Origin: Costus lasius | Lineage: Eukaryota; Streptophyta; Magnoliopsida; Zingiberales; Costaceae | Reading direction: 5' to 3' | Assembly: GCA_027563935.2 (NCBI GenBank) | Contig: CM050449.1 | Coordinates: 44,242,507-44,306,506, forward strand | DNA length: 64,000 bases | Shown: piece by piece, positions 32,407 to 45,100 of the stretch | Numbering within the stretch: position 1 is the stretch's first letter | Layout of the letters: every line of letters starts with the position of its first letter | Position numbers and translations under genes: made by a program | The notes under the pieces: generated by a model | The model's database searches: none | Told to the model about the DNA's origin: nothing | What the model saw: the letters and a program-made list of their open reading frames with translations, nothing else

Positions 32407-34121
32407 TGAAGGTCGCTAAAGTAAGGGGGTGAAACCCTAAGCATGCGCAAATTAAAATACTTGCATGGGCAGAATTAGGGTCTCTATAGGATCGCATGTA
32501 GTATGACTATATAATCAACTTGGTTGCTTTTCATAGATCAAGTGAAAATCTCACCATGGCCATGACTAGGACGGCGCCTTGGAAGCAAGAGGGTGAAAAA
32601 GGCTCTCCTCCAAAGAAGACACACACAAAGGTGATGAAGACTTCCTCCTTGCGCAATTCTTGTGCTAGCAAAAATGCCAAGGTGTCCTTTTGTGTTGAGG
32701 AGATGAGATGATCCTCCTTGCTAGCCGAGAGCTCTCCCTCTTTGATCTTGACGATCCCCTTGGACGATCCTCCAAAAACGAGAGAGCTTCAAAAAACAAG
32801 AGGCATTGAGGCAATTGGCGTTTTGGCGTTAGGCGTTAGGCGTTACAAGACTTCCCATAATGGAAAGTCATCAAGACATGCGTTCATGTCTTGTGAACTA
32901 ATCCACAACGCCAATTCAATTGAACCAAGTGATTACAAATGTGAACCGGTTCAATTGAATTCGGTCCAATTGCATTTGGTCCATAGACCAAATTGAACCA
33001 AGCCAAGCCATGGTCTAAATCTCATATGAACCATGAAGGTTCAAGATCTAACCGTACATCTCTTGATGCTCTTGATCTCACCGATCTAGCATCAATACTC
33101 TCGATCGAAGCTTACCGATCTCAAGCCCTAATCAATCAAACATGATCAGACTGGATCTCACTTACAATCAGAGTTTAAACTCCTTTAAACTGAATCAAAA
33201 CAATCCAGTCCACACGATCTGACTCAAGTAAGCCATATCACCAAATTGTGCGACCCTAAGGGTATCCTTTAAATGTCGGTAACGATAACTAACGTTATCA
33301 CAATCAGTGAGGGGTATCTAGCAACACATCACTATCTCCCGATATAAAGGAAAGAGTCTTCCAAGACTTCACCCAAACCACAGCTCAAGTGTGAATCCAC
33401 TTCACTAAACATACATGTTTCCTTTGCCACTGGATGTTCTTATTGGACAAGTGTGTCAAGCTTGTTATTCCAATATGATGAGCATGACTAGATTAGATGA
33501 ACATAGTCATCTGGGTATGGCCATACACTTTCTCAATCATCTCATGCAGGGGGGCCCCCTTTAGAACATCACACTCCTTAAACAAGGAGACGGCAATCCT
33601 ATATCTATCACTAGTGCCCTAACCTGACTCATGATCATTATCCAAGATAGTCTATTACCATTATGTTTCAAATGATATTGAACTACCTCAAAACAATGAC
33701 AATTATCATTTAGAAACACAAGTGATCTCAAGTCAGAGGAAGTATGCCACTTGCTTGTATATAAGGATTATTCACATTGTGACAAGCAATTGAATATCCT
33801 AGTAGGGTCTGTCCAGTACATCCAATGTACCCATGAGTCTACATCTTATTCCATGCTCGAAGCATCCTATAAGATTAGAACACATATTAGTCTCAATCAT
33901 ATCAAGGCTGTCTCATGTTCACCAAGATATCTCGACTAAGGACATTACAGCATGTCAGCCTAGCTGAACAGCATTGAGACATTATTCAGAAGTACACTTA
34001 TTGCAGCAGACAATGTAACATACTGAATAACAACCATTGCCTTTATAAACATAAGAGTTTATACATGATACTGATAGAATCCTAAGGCCTCAAACATTAG
34101 CCTTAAGGGCATACCCCAACA
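32407..34121 (-). repeat. A 3' LTR (1,715 bp)
   Basis: Plus-strand ends TGAAGGTCG and ATACCCCAACA. Has three GGCGTTA copies near 32824-32845 against two in the 5' LTR. GTATGGCCATAC at 33515-33526. Confidence 0.95.
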
Positions 34122-34139
34122 ATCTCCCACTTGCACTTA
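34122..34139 (-). other. A polypurine tract
   Basis: Minus-strand TAAGTGCAAGTGGGAGAT against the 3' LTR; same core as in B, D and F. Confidence 0.88.
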
Positions 34140-34141
34140 AT

Positions 34142-37100
34142 CTAATGGTTGAGAAATCTCAAACCCATATTATTATAGTGCTTCTCATGCTTCTGCTGCG
34201 CCAGAGGCTTGGTAAGCGGGTCAGCCAGATTGTCATCTGTATGAACCTTGCAGATTTTGATCTCGCCACGATCAATGATCTCCCGGATCAAGTGAAACCG
34301 TCTCTGTATGTGCTTGGACTTCTGGTGCGACCGTGGTTCCTTTGCTTGTGCTATTGCTCCAGTGTTATCACAGAAGATAACCAAAGGATCTGCACTCGAA
34401 GGAACGACACCAAGTTCCTGAATGAACTTACGAATCCACACTGCCTCCTTGGATGCTTCCGAGGCTGCAACATACTCGGCTTCTGTTGTGGAATCAGCAA
34501 CAGTAGACTGTTTGAAACTTTTCCACACCACTGCTCCTCCATTCAAGCTAAAAACATAGCCTGATTGCGATCGGAAATCATCCTGGTCCAACTGGAACGA
34601 AGCATCAGTATATCCTTCTATACTGAGTTCTTCCTGACCACCATATATCAAGAACATATCTTTGGTCCTCCGCAGATATTTTAAAATGTTCTTGACCGCA
34701 ATCCAGTGTGCCTGACCTGGATTACTTTGGAACCGACTGGTCACGCTTAACCCGTAAGCGACGTCTGGGCGAGTACACAACATCGCATACATAATGGACC
34801 CAATAGCCGAAGCATAAGGCTTATTGTCCATTTCATCTTTCTCAGTTTGTGTTTGTGAACACTGACTCTTCGAAAGATTCAGACCATGTCTGACTGGAAG
34901 ATATCCTCTTTTAGAATTCTCTAAATCGAATCTCTCCAGGACCTTATCGATGTAAGTACTCTGGCACAGCCCGAGAAGCCTCTTAGATCTATCCCTGTAG
35001 ATCTTCACACCTAACACATAGGCTGCTTCTCCTAAATCTTTCATCTGGAAACATTTTCCTAACCATGCTTTAACAGCATGCAGTTCAGGAACATCGTTTC
35101 CAATGATTAAGATATCATCGACGTAGAGGACTAGGAAAGTAATCACGCTCCCACTAAACCTCTTATATACACACGGGTCATCTTCGTTCTTGATGAAACC
35201 AAACTCACAGATTGATTCATCAAAACGAATATTCCAGCTTCTTGATGCTTGTTTAAGTCCATAAATGGACTTCTTTAACTTGCATATTTTATGACGATCT
35301 GATGGATTAGTGAAACCTTCAGGTTGTGTCATATACACATCCTCATCCAGTTTTCCATTAAGGAAAGCGGTCTTCACATCCATCTGCCAGATCTCATAAT
35401 CGTAATATGCTGCTATCGCGAAAAGAATCCGAATAGACTTGAACATGGCTACAGGAGAGAAAGTTTCATCATAATCTATCCCGTAGATTTGTTTGAAACC
35501 TTTCGCAACTAGCCTGCCTTTATAGGTAACCACGTTACCATCCATGTCAATCTTCTTCTTGAAGATCCATTTACAGCCTATAGGGATTACTCCCGGAGGC
35601 GGATCAACCAAATCCCAGACCTGGTTATCTGACATGGAGTCCATTTCGGCTCGCATAGCTTCAAGCCATCTAGCTGACTCTGGTCCACTGACCGCATCCG
35701 CATAAGTGAGGGGTTCATCATTATCAATGATGTAGACTCCGTCATAGCGCTCAGGCTGTCGACGAATCCTTCCCGATCTTCGCGGTTCCCGTGATATCTG
35801 AGCCTCAGGTTGTTCAATAACCTGTTCTACCGGCTCAGGCTCATCCAACTGTGCTTGACTACTTCGTACTTCGTCTGGATTCTCATCCAGCTTTATTTCT
35901 CTCCCACTGGCTTCTTGCAGAAGAAACTCCTCAAGAAAAACTGCCGTCCGAGCAACAAATACTTTGTTCTCTTTGGGATCGTAGAAATAATAACCCTTAG
36001 TTTCCTTAGGGTATCCGACAAAGATACATTTCTCAGATCTGCTCTCTAGTTTCCCAGAGGCGAGCTTTTTGACATAAGCCTCGCAACCCCAGATCTTAAT
36101 AAATGTCAAGCTCGGCTGTTTCCCATACCATAACTCATATGGAGTCTTTGAAACTGCCTTGGATGGCACTCGGTTTAGTACCTTTGCAGCTGTTTCCAGT
36201 GCAAAACCCCAAAAGGAGTAAGGTAGAGTAGCCTGACTCATCATAGAACGAACCATATCAAGTAATGTTCTATTTCTCCTCTCGGACACACCATTCCATT
36301 GCGGTGTTCCTGGCGGAGTGAGCTGTGAGATGATCCCACACTCCTTCAGATAGTCAGTAAACTCTCGACTTAGGTATTCACCACCTCGATCTGAACGAAG
36401 TGCCTTGATATTTCGGCCTAGCTGATTCTGTACTTCATTCTTGAACTCTTTGAACTTGTCAAAAGATTCACTCTTATGTCTCATTAAATAGACATACCCA
36501 TATCTACTGAAATCATCAGTAAAGGTAATGAAGTATGAATAGCCACCTCTGGCATGTTTACTAAATGGCCCACACACATCACTGTGTATAAGGTCAAGTA
36601 AACCTGAAGCCCTTTGACCTTGGTGAGAAAAAGGAGCCTTCGTCATTTTACCCATTAAACAAGCTTTGCATGTATCAATCTCCTCACAGGAGAAAGATCC
36701 CAGCAGTCCATGATCATGCAACCGCTTAATGCGTTTCTTGTTAATATGGCCTAAACGACTATGCCATAGCAAGGTGCTATCATCAGCATACTTGGCTTTC
36801 TTATTATCAATGTTTTGTATAGAACATTCCATGTCCAACATGAATAACCCATTGTTAATTGATCCAGAAGCATAAACAATATTATCATAAGACAAAATAC
36901 ACTTTGAAATATTGCATTCAAAGGAAAATCCTTTCCTGACTAGAGCAGGAATAGAGATAATATTTTTCGTAATGCTTGGTACAAAGTAACAATTGTCTAG
37001 TTCCAATACAAGTCCAGATGGTAATGAGATGTAATAAACCCCTACAGCAACAGCAGCAACCCGTGCCCCGTTTCCAACTCGTAGGTCCACCTCATGCTGT

Positions 37101-38020
37101 CCCACCTGTCTTTTTCTCTTGAGTTCCTGTACATTTGAACAAATGTGAACTCCACATGCAGTGTCCAACACCCATGATATAGAAGAAGAAAACATGACCT
37201 CAGTCACAAATATACCTGAGCTAGAAGCGATGCTTCCCTTCTTGTCTCCTTGGAGCGCTTTACAGTCCTTTTTCCAGTGACCCAGCTGGCCACAGTGGAA
37301 ACATCTGTTGTCCTTCGACCGCTTCACCTTTTGTTTCAGAGCCTTGCTGTAGCTCTTGACAGGGGCTTTGCCCTTCTTCCCCTTCTTCTTGTTCCTGGAA
37401 GGGAACATCAAGACAGAGGTTGAAGGCTTTCCCTTCAGAGTTTCCTCAGTAGTCAAGAGCATATTCAGCAACTCTGCCGGAGTACAATCGATTTTGTTCA
37501 TATTAAAATTAATAATGAACGCATTGAAGGAGGCCGGGAGAGACTGCAGAATAATGTCTACAGCAAGCTCCTGATTGATGGTATGCCCCAGTTTCTCTAG
37601 AGCCTCCTTGTGCCCAATCATCTTGAGCACGTGAGCTCCCACTGGGCTCCCTTCAGCCAGTTTGCTCTGAAAGAAAAGCTTGGTCAAATTATAGCGTTCA
37701 GTCCTCGCCTGTGCAGCATACAACATCTTGAGGTTTGCTATAATTTCTATAGCAGACATATCCTCATGCAGACGCTGCAGCGGTGGCGTCATAGACGCTA
37801 GCATCAGGCAAGCAACATCAATGCTATCTTTGACATGCTTTTCATAGGCATCGCGAACCGCCCTTGCGGCGTTCGCAGCGGGTTGAGGCGGTATAGCCAT
37901 CTCGAGGACATACAGTTTCCTCTCAGCCTTAAGAACAATCTTAAGGTGTCCGTACCAGTCCGAGAAATTTGGCCCAGCAAACTTCTCCCTTTCTAGTAGG
38001 GATCGCACATTGAAGCTCAT
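34142..38020 (-). CDS. A: intact copia Gag-Pol polyprotein (1,292 aa)
   Basis: Single frame with every domain needed for retrotransposition, in copia order. Gag residues 1-235; zinc knuckle C240-X2-C243-X4-H248-X4-C253; retropepsin with DTACG (Asp286); integrase zinc site H420, H425, C451, C454 and catalytic D481, D544, E580; integrase C-terminal region to about 760; reverse transcriptase about 785-1050 with YVDD at 966-969; RNase H to the C-terminus (ADSTTEAEYVAAS, ending GLRFLNH). Acts in cytoplasmic virus-like particles and then in nuclear integration. The start MSFNVRSLLE aligns with the A1 and B starts. No stop or missing catalytic residue was found. With LTRs about 0.6% apart this is a candidate active copy that could mobilise damaged relatives such as A1. 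Activity is inference. Confidence 0.96.
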   Translation of the reverse strand: MSFNVRSLLEREKFAGPNFSDWYGHLKIVLKAERKLYVLEMAIPPQPAANAARAVRDAYEKHVKDSIDVACLMLASMTPPLQRLHEDMSAIEIIANLKMLYAAQARTERYNLTKLFFQSKLAEGSPVGAHVLKMIGHKEALEKLGHTINQELAVDIILQSLPASFNAFIINFNMNKIDCTPAELLNMLLTTEETLKGKPSTSVLMFPSRNKKKGKKGKAPVKSYSKALKQKVKRSKDNRCFHCGQLGHWKKDCKALQGDKKGSIASSSGIFVTEVMFSSSISWVLDTACGVHICSNVQELKRKRQVGQHEVDLRVGNGARVAAVAVGVYYISLPSGLVLELDNCYFVPSITKNIISIPALVRKGFSFECNISKCILSYDNIVYASGSINNGLFMLDMECSIQNIDNKKAKYADDSTLLWHSRLGHINKKRIKRLHDHGLLGSFSCEEIDTCKACLMGKMTKAPFSHQGQRASGLLDLIHSDVCGPFSKHARGGYSYFITFTDDFSRYGYVYLMRHKSESFDKFKEFKNEVQNQLGRNIKALRSDRGGEYLSREFTDYLKECGIISQLTPPGTPQWNGVSERRNRTLLDMVRSMMSQATLPYSFWGFALETAAKVLNRVPSKAVSKTPYELWYGKQPSLTFIKIWGCEAYVKKLASGKLESRSEKCIFVGYPKETKGYYFYDPKENKVFVARTAVFLEEFLLQEASGREIKLDENPDEVRSSQAQLDEPEPVEQVIEQPEAQISREPRRSGRIRRQPERYDGVYIIDNDEPLTYADAVSGPESARWLEAMRAEMDSMSDNQVWDLVDPPPGVIPIGCKWIFKKKIDMDGNVVTYKGRLVAKGFKQIYGIDYDETFSPVAMFKSIRILFAIAAYYDYEIWQMDVKTAFLNGKLDEDVYMTQPEGFTNPSDRHKICKLKKSIYGLKQASRSWNIRFDESICEFGFIKNEDDPCVYKRFSGSVITFLVLYVDDILIIGNDVPELHAVKAWLGKCFQMKDLGEAAYVLGVKIYRDRSKRLLGLCQSTYIDKVLERFDLENSKRGYLPVRHGLNLSKSQCSQTQTEKDEMDNKPYASAIGSIMYAMLCTRPDVAYGLSVTSRFQSNPGQAHWIAVKNILKYLRRTKDMFLIYGGQEELSIEGYTDASFQLDQDDFRSQSGYVFSLNGGAVVWKSFKQSTVADSTTEAEYVAASEASKEAVWIRKFIQELGVVPSSADPLVIFCDNTGAIAQAKEPRSHQKSKHIQRRFHLIREIIDRGEIKICKVHTDDNLADPLTKPLAQQKHEKHYNNMGLRFLNH

Positions 38021-39896
38021 GGTGTTCGTTGCTGCAGGAATCTACAACAATGCAAGAACAGCAAGGTCAGTATCAATGTTTAGAATCAATCCAGGACTTA
38101 AGAAAGATTCTTTTCTCACTATTTTGTCTGACTGAAAAATCCATTAAACAGTCCGAAAGAGTAACACTCTTTTAGTGAGATGGGATCCAGATTTCATACT
38201 TGGTCTCCGCGTCCCGCTCAGGCGAGATAAGATGCACAGAGAGTACAAGTACTAATTTCTGGTAGGCAGTCCCTGCCAATCGCCAACCCGTTCGATTCCC
38301 CTTCATCTGGGCAATCCAGCAGACTGTGCCAACTGAGTTGGTACAACACAGTCTCTGATCCCACAGATGGCTGCCTCCATATAGCTACCATATGCCCCAT
38401 ATGTAGCCTACATGGTCAAGCTGACCTGACCTACTCCCTGGACCACCACGTGCTATGCTGAGCAACGAGAAGCGATAAATCCCTTCTCTGTAACACGCAG
38501 GTGAAATCACACGCCGTCTGAAGATAGATGGACGTGCCCACAGAGTGGGTACAACACGGCTCCAACGATAGTCAGAACAGTGAGGTTTCGCGTCAGAAGG
38601 CTATCGAGCTTGATATTTTAGCGTTGGATTTTAACGGTCTTTTATCTTCTTAACTATCATACAAACCCTATGGTGATAGCAGAAGATAAATAAATCATGC
38701 AAGTCTAATTATTTAAGCAATAAAAGAAAGCATGATGATCTTATGTGGTAAACGCCCATTAAGCCTAGGTAAGACCTTAAGTTAACTTAAGTCTTCACTT
38801 GAGCTCTTCTTGGGTTTTTGCCTCTCATCTGGCCCAGCCCAGGGCCCAAGCGCCCACCAGGTGAATGTGCCTCTGCCATGTGTGCTTTGAACTCTTATCT
38901 GATTAAAATACATTTTAATCTATCTAGACAAGATTGACTCGTAGGTCAATTATACAATAAATTAATTAAAAATGTGATGCGCAGATCACAATAATATTAA
39001 TTTACAATTTACCAGGATCGCAGGCCCCAGCACGGCACACATTAAAGGGCAACCCACATAAGATGAAATAGACTAGCAACATGGTATACATCCAATCAAC
39101 ATGTGATCCATAGACAAAATAAAATTTTCAAAATCCCATTGGAATCAATTTTACTTGTCTTATGTGCCCCACTACCTTACAACGGTCCATTAATAGGGAT
39201 CCACTCATCCATCTAGTCAGATCCACTGCCCTTGCATGCACCAAGTCCTAACTGACTTGAGTTGACCTAATGGTCAACCATGCATGCGCCAAGGGCTGAA
39301 CAACCTCATGAGTTCTGGCAAGCGGGTGTGACCCCGGGCCTAACTCAAGAGTGTTCATTGGTTGTCTCAACCATACCTCGCTACACGCCTGTCCGCAGTC
39401 GACCTATAGCCACCTCGTGCTTGCGCACAGGTGCCATCTGGTCGACCCATCTAGGCTGTCAGATGGTCTGATCAGACTGGTTGGATCTTACTTAGAGGAT
39501 GACTTCAACCCTACTAACCCGTCTAAGGGTTTATAGCAGGCGCCATTTAGATCTAATGGTGATAAGCGCGCAAGATGTAAGTTTTGATAAAACATCTACA
39601 ACAATGCGCAAATAAACAACATGCGGTTCTTGAGAAAACAAGATACATCTAATATCTAGCATGTTGATAACCCTTAGATCTAGGCATAAGCGCAAACTTC
39701 TTGTAACAATGATACAAGCGCAAACAAACAATGTAAACATAGCATCATGTAAACGCATGTAAACAAAGCATCAAGTAAGCGCAACATAGCATCATGTAAA
39801 CGCATGTAAACAAAGCATCAAGTAAGCGCAACATAGCATCATGTATGGATCACAAACACTTCAAAGCAATCATATAGATCATACCGAAAACCCTAT
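38021..39896 (-). other. A untranslated leader
   Basis: 1.9 kb between primer site and gag with no supported ORF. Aligns with A1's leader (1274-3083) with indels. Contains a 47-bp tandem repeat at 39737-39843. Confidence 0.8.
39737..39843. repeat. 47-bp tandem repeat in A leader
   Basis: Units 39737-39783 and 39784-39830 are identical; a 13-bp partial third unit follows. Begins ACATAGCATCATGTAAACGC. Not present in A1's leader. Confidence 0.9.
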
Positions 39897-39908
39897 GCTC
39901 TGATACCA
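39897..39908 (-). other. A primer binding site
   Basis: Minus-strand TGGTATCAGAGC, perfect initiator tRNA-Met complement, two bases from the 5' LTR. Confidence 0.93.
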
Positions 39909-39910
39909 AT

Positions 39911-41617
39911 TGAAGGTCCCTAAAGTAAGGGGGTGAAACCCTAAGCATGCGCAAATTAAAATACTTGCATGGGCGGAATTAGGGTCTCTATAGGATCGCA
40001 TGTAGTATGACTATATAATCAACTTGGTTGCTTTTCATAGATCAAGTGAAAATCTCACCATGGCCATGACTAGGACGGCGCCTTGGAAGCAAGAGGGCGA
40101 AAAAGGCTCTCCTCCAAAGAAGACACACACAAAGGTGATGAAGACTTCCTCCTTGCGCAATTCTTGTGCTAGCAAAAATGCCAAGGTGTCCTTTTGTGTT
40201 GAGGAGATGAGATGATCCTCCTTGCTAGCCGAGAGCTCTCCCTCTTCGATCTTGACGATCCCCTTGGACGATCCTCCAAAAACGAGAGAGCTTCGAAAAA
40301 CAAGAGGCATTGAGGCAATTGGCGTTTTGGCGTTAGGCGTTACAAGACTTCCCATAATGGAAAGTCATCAAGACATGCGTTCATGTCTTGTGAACTAATC
40401 CACAACGCCAATTCAATTGAACCAAGCGATTACAAATGTGAACCGGTTCAATTGAATTCGGTCCAATTGCATTTGGTCCATAGACCAAATTGAACCAAGC
40501 CAAGCCATGGTCTAAATCTCATATGAACCATGAAGGTTCAAGATCTAACCGTACATCTCTTGATGCTCTTGATCTCACCGATCTAGCATCAATACTCTCG
40601 ATCGAAGCTTACCGATCTCAAGCCCTAATCAATCAAACATGATCAGACTGGATCTCACTTACAATCAGAGTTTAAACTCCTTTAAACTGAATCAAAACAA
40701 TCCAGTCCACACGATCTGACTCAAGTAATCCATATCACCAAATTGTGCGACCCTAAGGGTATCCTTTAAATGTCGGTAACGATAACTAACGTTATCACAA
40801 TCAGTGAGGGGTATCTAGCAACACATCACTGTCTCCCGATATAAAGGAAAGAGTCTTCCAAGACTTCACCCAAACCACAGCTCAAGTGTGAATCCACTTC
40901 ACTAAACATACATGTTTCCTTTGCCACTGGATGTTCTTATTGGACAAGTGTGTCAAGCTTGTTATTCCAATATGATGAGCATGACTAGATCAGATGAACA
41001 TAGTCATCTGGGTATGGCCATACACTTTCTCAATCATCTCATGTAGGGGGCCCCCTTTAGAACATCACACTCCTTAAACAAGGAGACGGCAATCCTATAT
41101 CTATCACTAGTGCCCTAACCTGACTCATGATCATTATCCAAGATAGTCTATTACCATTATGTTTCAAATGATATTGAACTACCTCAAAACAATGACAATT
41201 ATCATTTAGAAACACAAGTGATCTCAAGTCAGAGGAAGTATGCCACTTGCTTGTATATAAGGATTATTCACATTGTGACAAGCAATTGAATATCCTAGTA
41301 GGGTCTGTCCAGTACATCCAATGTACCCATGAGTCTACATCTTATTCCATGCTCGAAGCATCCTATAAGATTAGAACACATATTAGTCTCAATCATATCA
41401 AGGCTGTCTCATGTTCACCAAGATATCTCGACTAAGGACATTACAGCATGTCAGCCTAGCTGAACAGCATTGAGACATTATTCAGAAGTACACTTATTGC
41501 AGCAGACAATGTAACATACTGAATAACAACCATTGCCTTTATAAACATAAGAGTTTATACATGATACTGATAGAATCCTAAGGCCTCAAACATTAGCCTT
41601 AAGGGCATACCCCAACA
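39911..41617 (-). repeat. A 5' LTR (1,707 bp)
   Basis: Near-identical to 32407-34121; ends ATACCCCAACA, followed by the AACTA duplication. GTATGGCCATAC at 41012-41023. Confidence 0.95.
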
Positions 41618-42126
41618 AACTACAGGTGCAATATGAGGAGCATAACGCTTTTCAGATGATCACTCGTCTGAAACAGATGTTCGAGGCTCAGGCTAGAACT
41701 GAGAGATTTGACACCGCCAAAGCAGTCTGTCGGTGCAAGTTGTCTGAGGGTGCACCAGTGAGACCCCATGTTCTCAAACTCATTGGGAACGTGGATCATC
41801 TCAGGAGACTGGGACACACCATAGACAACGAGCTGGTTGTGGATCTTACTCTGCATTCCCTGCCCCCTAGCTTCAGTCCGTTTATTATTATCTTCAACAT
41901 GAACCGGATTGAGTGCACATGGGAGGAATTGATGAATATGCTCCAAACAGCCGAGCGAGAGATGGGTAAGACCAAACCCAATTCTGTTCTTTTGGTCCCT
42001 GCGACCAAGAAGATAAAGAAGAAGGGTAAGGCACGTGCTAAGAGCAGTGCGAGAGGTCCTACCAAAGCACTGAAGAAAAAGGCGAAGAAGACAAAGGACC
42101 ATAGGTGTTTTCACTGTTGCGAGTAG
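41618..42126 (+). pseudogene. B gag, second piece, ending at a nonsense codon in the zinc knuckle
   Basis: Continues B Gag after A: QVQYEEHNAFQMITRLKQMF through the basic KKIKKKGKARAK region to CFHCCE. It then stops at TAG 42124-42126 inside the knuckle, where relatives have CAG or a similar codon (CFHCGQLGHW in A). After the stop the frame continues GHWRRDC, so a single substitution broke it. The first 101 codons after the A junction align with A Gag residues 88-190. Confidence 0.92.
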
Positions 42127-45100
42127 GGTCACTGGAGAAGGGACTGCAAGCAGCTTCAGAATGAGGAGAAGAAAGGCTTGGCCTTAACTTCTAGCTCAGG
42201 TATCTATGTTATGGAAGTCAATCTTTCTACTTCTATGTCATGGGTATTGGATACCGCATGTGGAGCTCATATTTGTACAAATATGCAGGGGCTCAAGAAA
42301 AGTAGATCGGTACGGCCTGGAGAGATTGACCTACGCATTGGAAACGGGGCACAGGTTGCTGCTGTTGCTGTAGGCGTTTTGACTCTCTCCTTGCCTTCTG
42401 GACTTCAATTAGAACTAGATAATTGCTTTTGTGTACATTCACTTACTAAGAACATTATATCCATTCCTTGCTTAGCAAGGAAAGGATTTAGATTTCAAAT
42501 AAATAAGAACTCTTATTCTTTTTCATTTGCAAATATGTTCTATGGGAAGGGTACTTTGTGCAATGGTCTATATATCTTGGATATGGAAAGTTCTATTTGT
42601 AACATAAGTAATAAAAGGACCAAACTGAGTGGTTCAGTTGGTGCTTTCCTGTGGCACTGTCGATTAGCCCATATAAACAAGAATCGCATCCAACAACTCC
42701 ATGCAAATGGATTGTTAGATTCAAATTCCTTGGAGGAATTTGATACTTGTGAACCTTGTTTATTAGGAAAAATGACAAAGGCGCCCTTCACCAAGATTGG
42801 TGAGAGGGCAGAAGGTTTATTAGATCTCACACATACTGATGTGTGTGGGCCCTTCAATAAACAAGCCAGAGGAGGGTACAACTACTTCATTACCTTCACT
42901 GATGACTTCAGTAGGTATGGCTATGTCTACTTAATGAGACATAAATCTGAATCCTTTGAGAAATTCAAGGAGTTCAAGAATGAAGTAGAGAACCAGCTTG
43001 GAAGATCCATTAAACCTCTTCGATCAGATCGAGGTGGAGAATACCTGAGCGGTGAGTTCTTTGACTATCTGAGAGAGTGTGGGATCATATCCCAACTCAC
43101 TCCTCCTGGAACACCTCAATGGAATGGTGTGTCTGAAAGGAGAAATCGAACTTTATTGGATATGGTTCGATCTATGATGAGTCATGCAACTCTACCTTCA
43201 TCATTCTGGGGCAATGCACTAGAAACAGCTTCTCTGATACTGAATAATGTTCCATCTAAGAGTGTCTCCAAAATACCATACGAGATGTGGAGTAGGAGAC
43301 GCCCTAATCTCACTTTTATCAAGATCTGGGGATGTGAGGCTTATGTCAAACGTCAGGATTCTAGCAAGCTAGAACCTAGATCTGATAAGTGTGTGTTTGT
43401 GGGGTATCCTAAGAAAACTAAAGGATACTACTTCTATGTCCCAACCAAGAACAAAGTTTTTGTTGCTCGGGGTTCTGTCTTTCTAGAGAAAGAATTTCTT
43501 ATGAAAGAAGTTAGTGGGAGGAAGTTTGACTTGGATGAGGTCCAAGTGCAAGCACAAGACAAAGAGATGGAATCTGAGCCACCTGCACCGGTTGCTAGGC
43601 AACCTGAGGCTCAGACACAGGTCCCGCGTAGGTCTGGGAGAATTCGTCGTGCACCTGAATGGTATGGGTCGCTGCTGACCCAACACGATGGGATCTTTAT
43701 CATTGAGGATGAACCCAGAACCTATGATGAGGCGGTCAGTGGACCGGACTCCGAGAGATGGCTTGACGCCATGCGATCCGAGATGGATTCCATGTCGGCT
43801 AACCAAGTATGGGATTTGGTTGAGCTGCCTGATGGGGTAAAACCCATAGGGTGTAAATGGGTCTTCAAGAAGAAGACAGACATGGATGGCAAAATAGTCA
43901 CCTATAAGGGTAGACTAGTGGCTAAAGGATTTAAACAAGTCCACGGGGTGGACTATGATGAAACCTTCTCGCTAGTTGCCATTATCAAATCCATTCAGAT
44001 TCTACTTGCTATAGCTGCATATCATGACTATGAGATATGGCAGATGGATGTGAAGACAGCGTTCCTTAATGGGAAGCTGACTGAGGATGTGTATATGTCA
44101 CAACCTGATGGTTTCATCCATCCTGCAGAGGCTAATAAGGTCTGTAGGCTAAAGAGATCCATTTATGGATTAAAACAAGCATCTCAAAGTTGGAATCTTC
44201 GATTTGATGAAGCCGTGAGAGATTATGGCTTTATCAAAAGCGAAGATGATGCCTGTGTATACAGAAAATTCAATGGGAGCTTGGTGATTTTTCTGGTCTT
44301 GTATGTTGATGACATACTGCTCATTGGAAACGATATCCCTAGTCTTCAAGCTGTGAAGACATGGTTGGGGAAGTGTTTCGAGATGAAAGACTTAGGGGAG
44401 GCCGCCTATATTCTAGGCGTAAGGATCTACCGGGATAGATCCAAGAGGCTTCTGGCCCTTAGTCAGAGTACCTACATTGATAAGGTACTGGAGAGGTTCT
44501 ACATGGAGCAATCCAAGAAAGGATACCTTCCAGTGAGACATGGCCTTACTCTCTCAAAGAGCCAGTGTCCTACAACACAGGCGAGAGGGATGACATGAGT
44601 CGAATTCCTTATGCTTCGGCAGTAGGATCGATCATGTATGCAATGTTGTGTACTAGACCAGATGTGGCATATGCTGTGAGCATAACCAGCCGATACCAAT
44701 CCAATCCAGGTCTGCAGCACTGGGTGGCTGTAAAGAACATCCTGAAGTATCTGAGAAGAACTAAGGATCTGTTCTTGGTCTATGGGGGACAGGAAGAGCT
44801 CAGTATGCAGGGCTATACTGACGCATCGTTCCAGTCTGACCCTGACGACTTTAGATCGCAGGCCGGCTATGTGTTCAAGATAAATGGAGGCACTGTATGT
44901 TGGAAGAGCTTCAAGCAATCCACCATAGCAGATTCTACAACCGAGGCTGAGTATGTGGCTACTTCTAAGGCAGCCAAGGAAGCCGTTTGGATAAGGAAGT
45001 TCTTATGTGATCTTCAAGTGGTACCTAGTGCAATGGATCCCATTGAACTCTACTGTGACAACAATGGAGCAATTGCACAAGCCAAGGAACCACGGTTTCA

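Larger units (their letters stand above)
32407..41617 (-). mobile_element. A: complete, recently inserted Angela-type copia (9,211 bp)
   Basis: Complete element in B's gag, flanked by AACTA (32402-32406 and 41618-41622). LTRs 32407-34121 (1,715 bp) and 39911-41617 (1,707 bp). By eye they differ at about ten substitutions plus a 7-bp tandem-copy difference (GGCGTTA) and one base in a G run, so about 0.6%. Primer site, leader, single polyprotein ORF and polypurine tract are intact. It is the only element in the window that could be autonomous. Confidence 0.96.

Noticed and set aside
1..41617. A1 and A as one large tandem or segmental duplication
   Set aside because: Flanks differ and A has its own AACTA duplication; they are separate insertions of one family.
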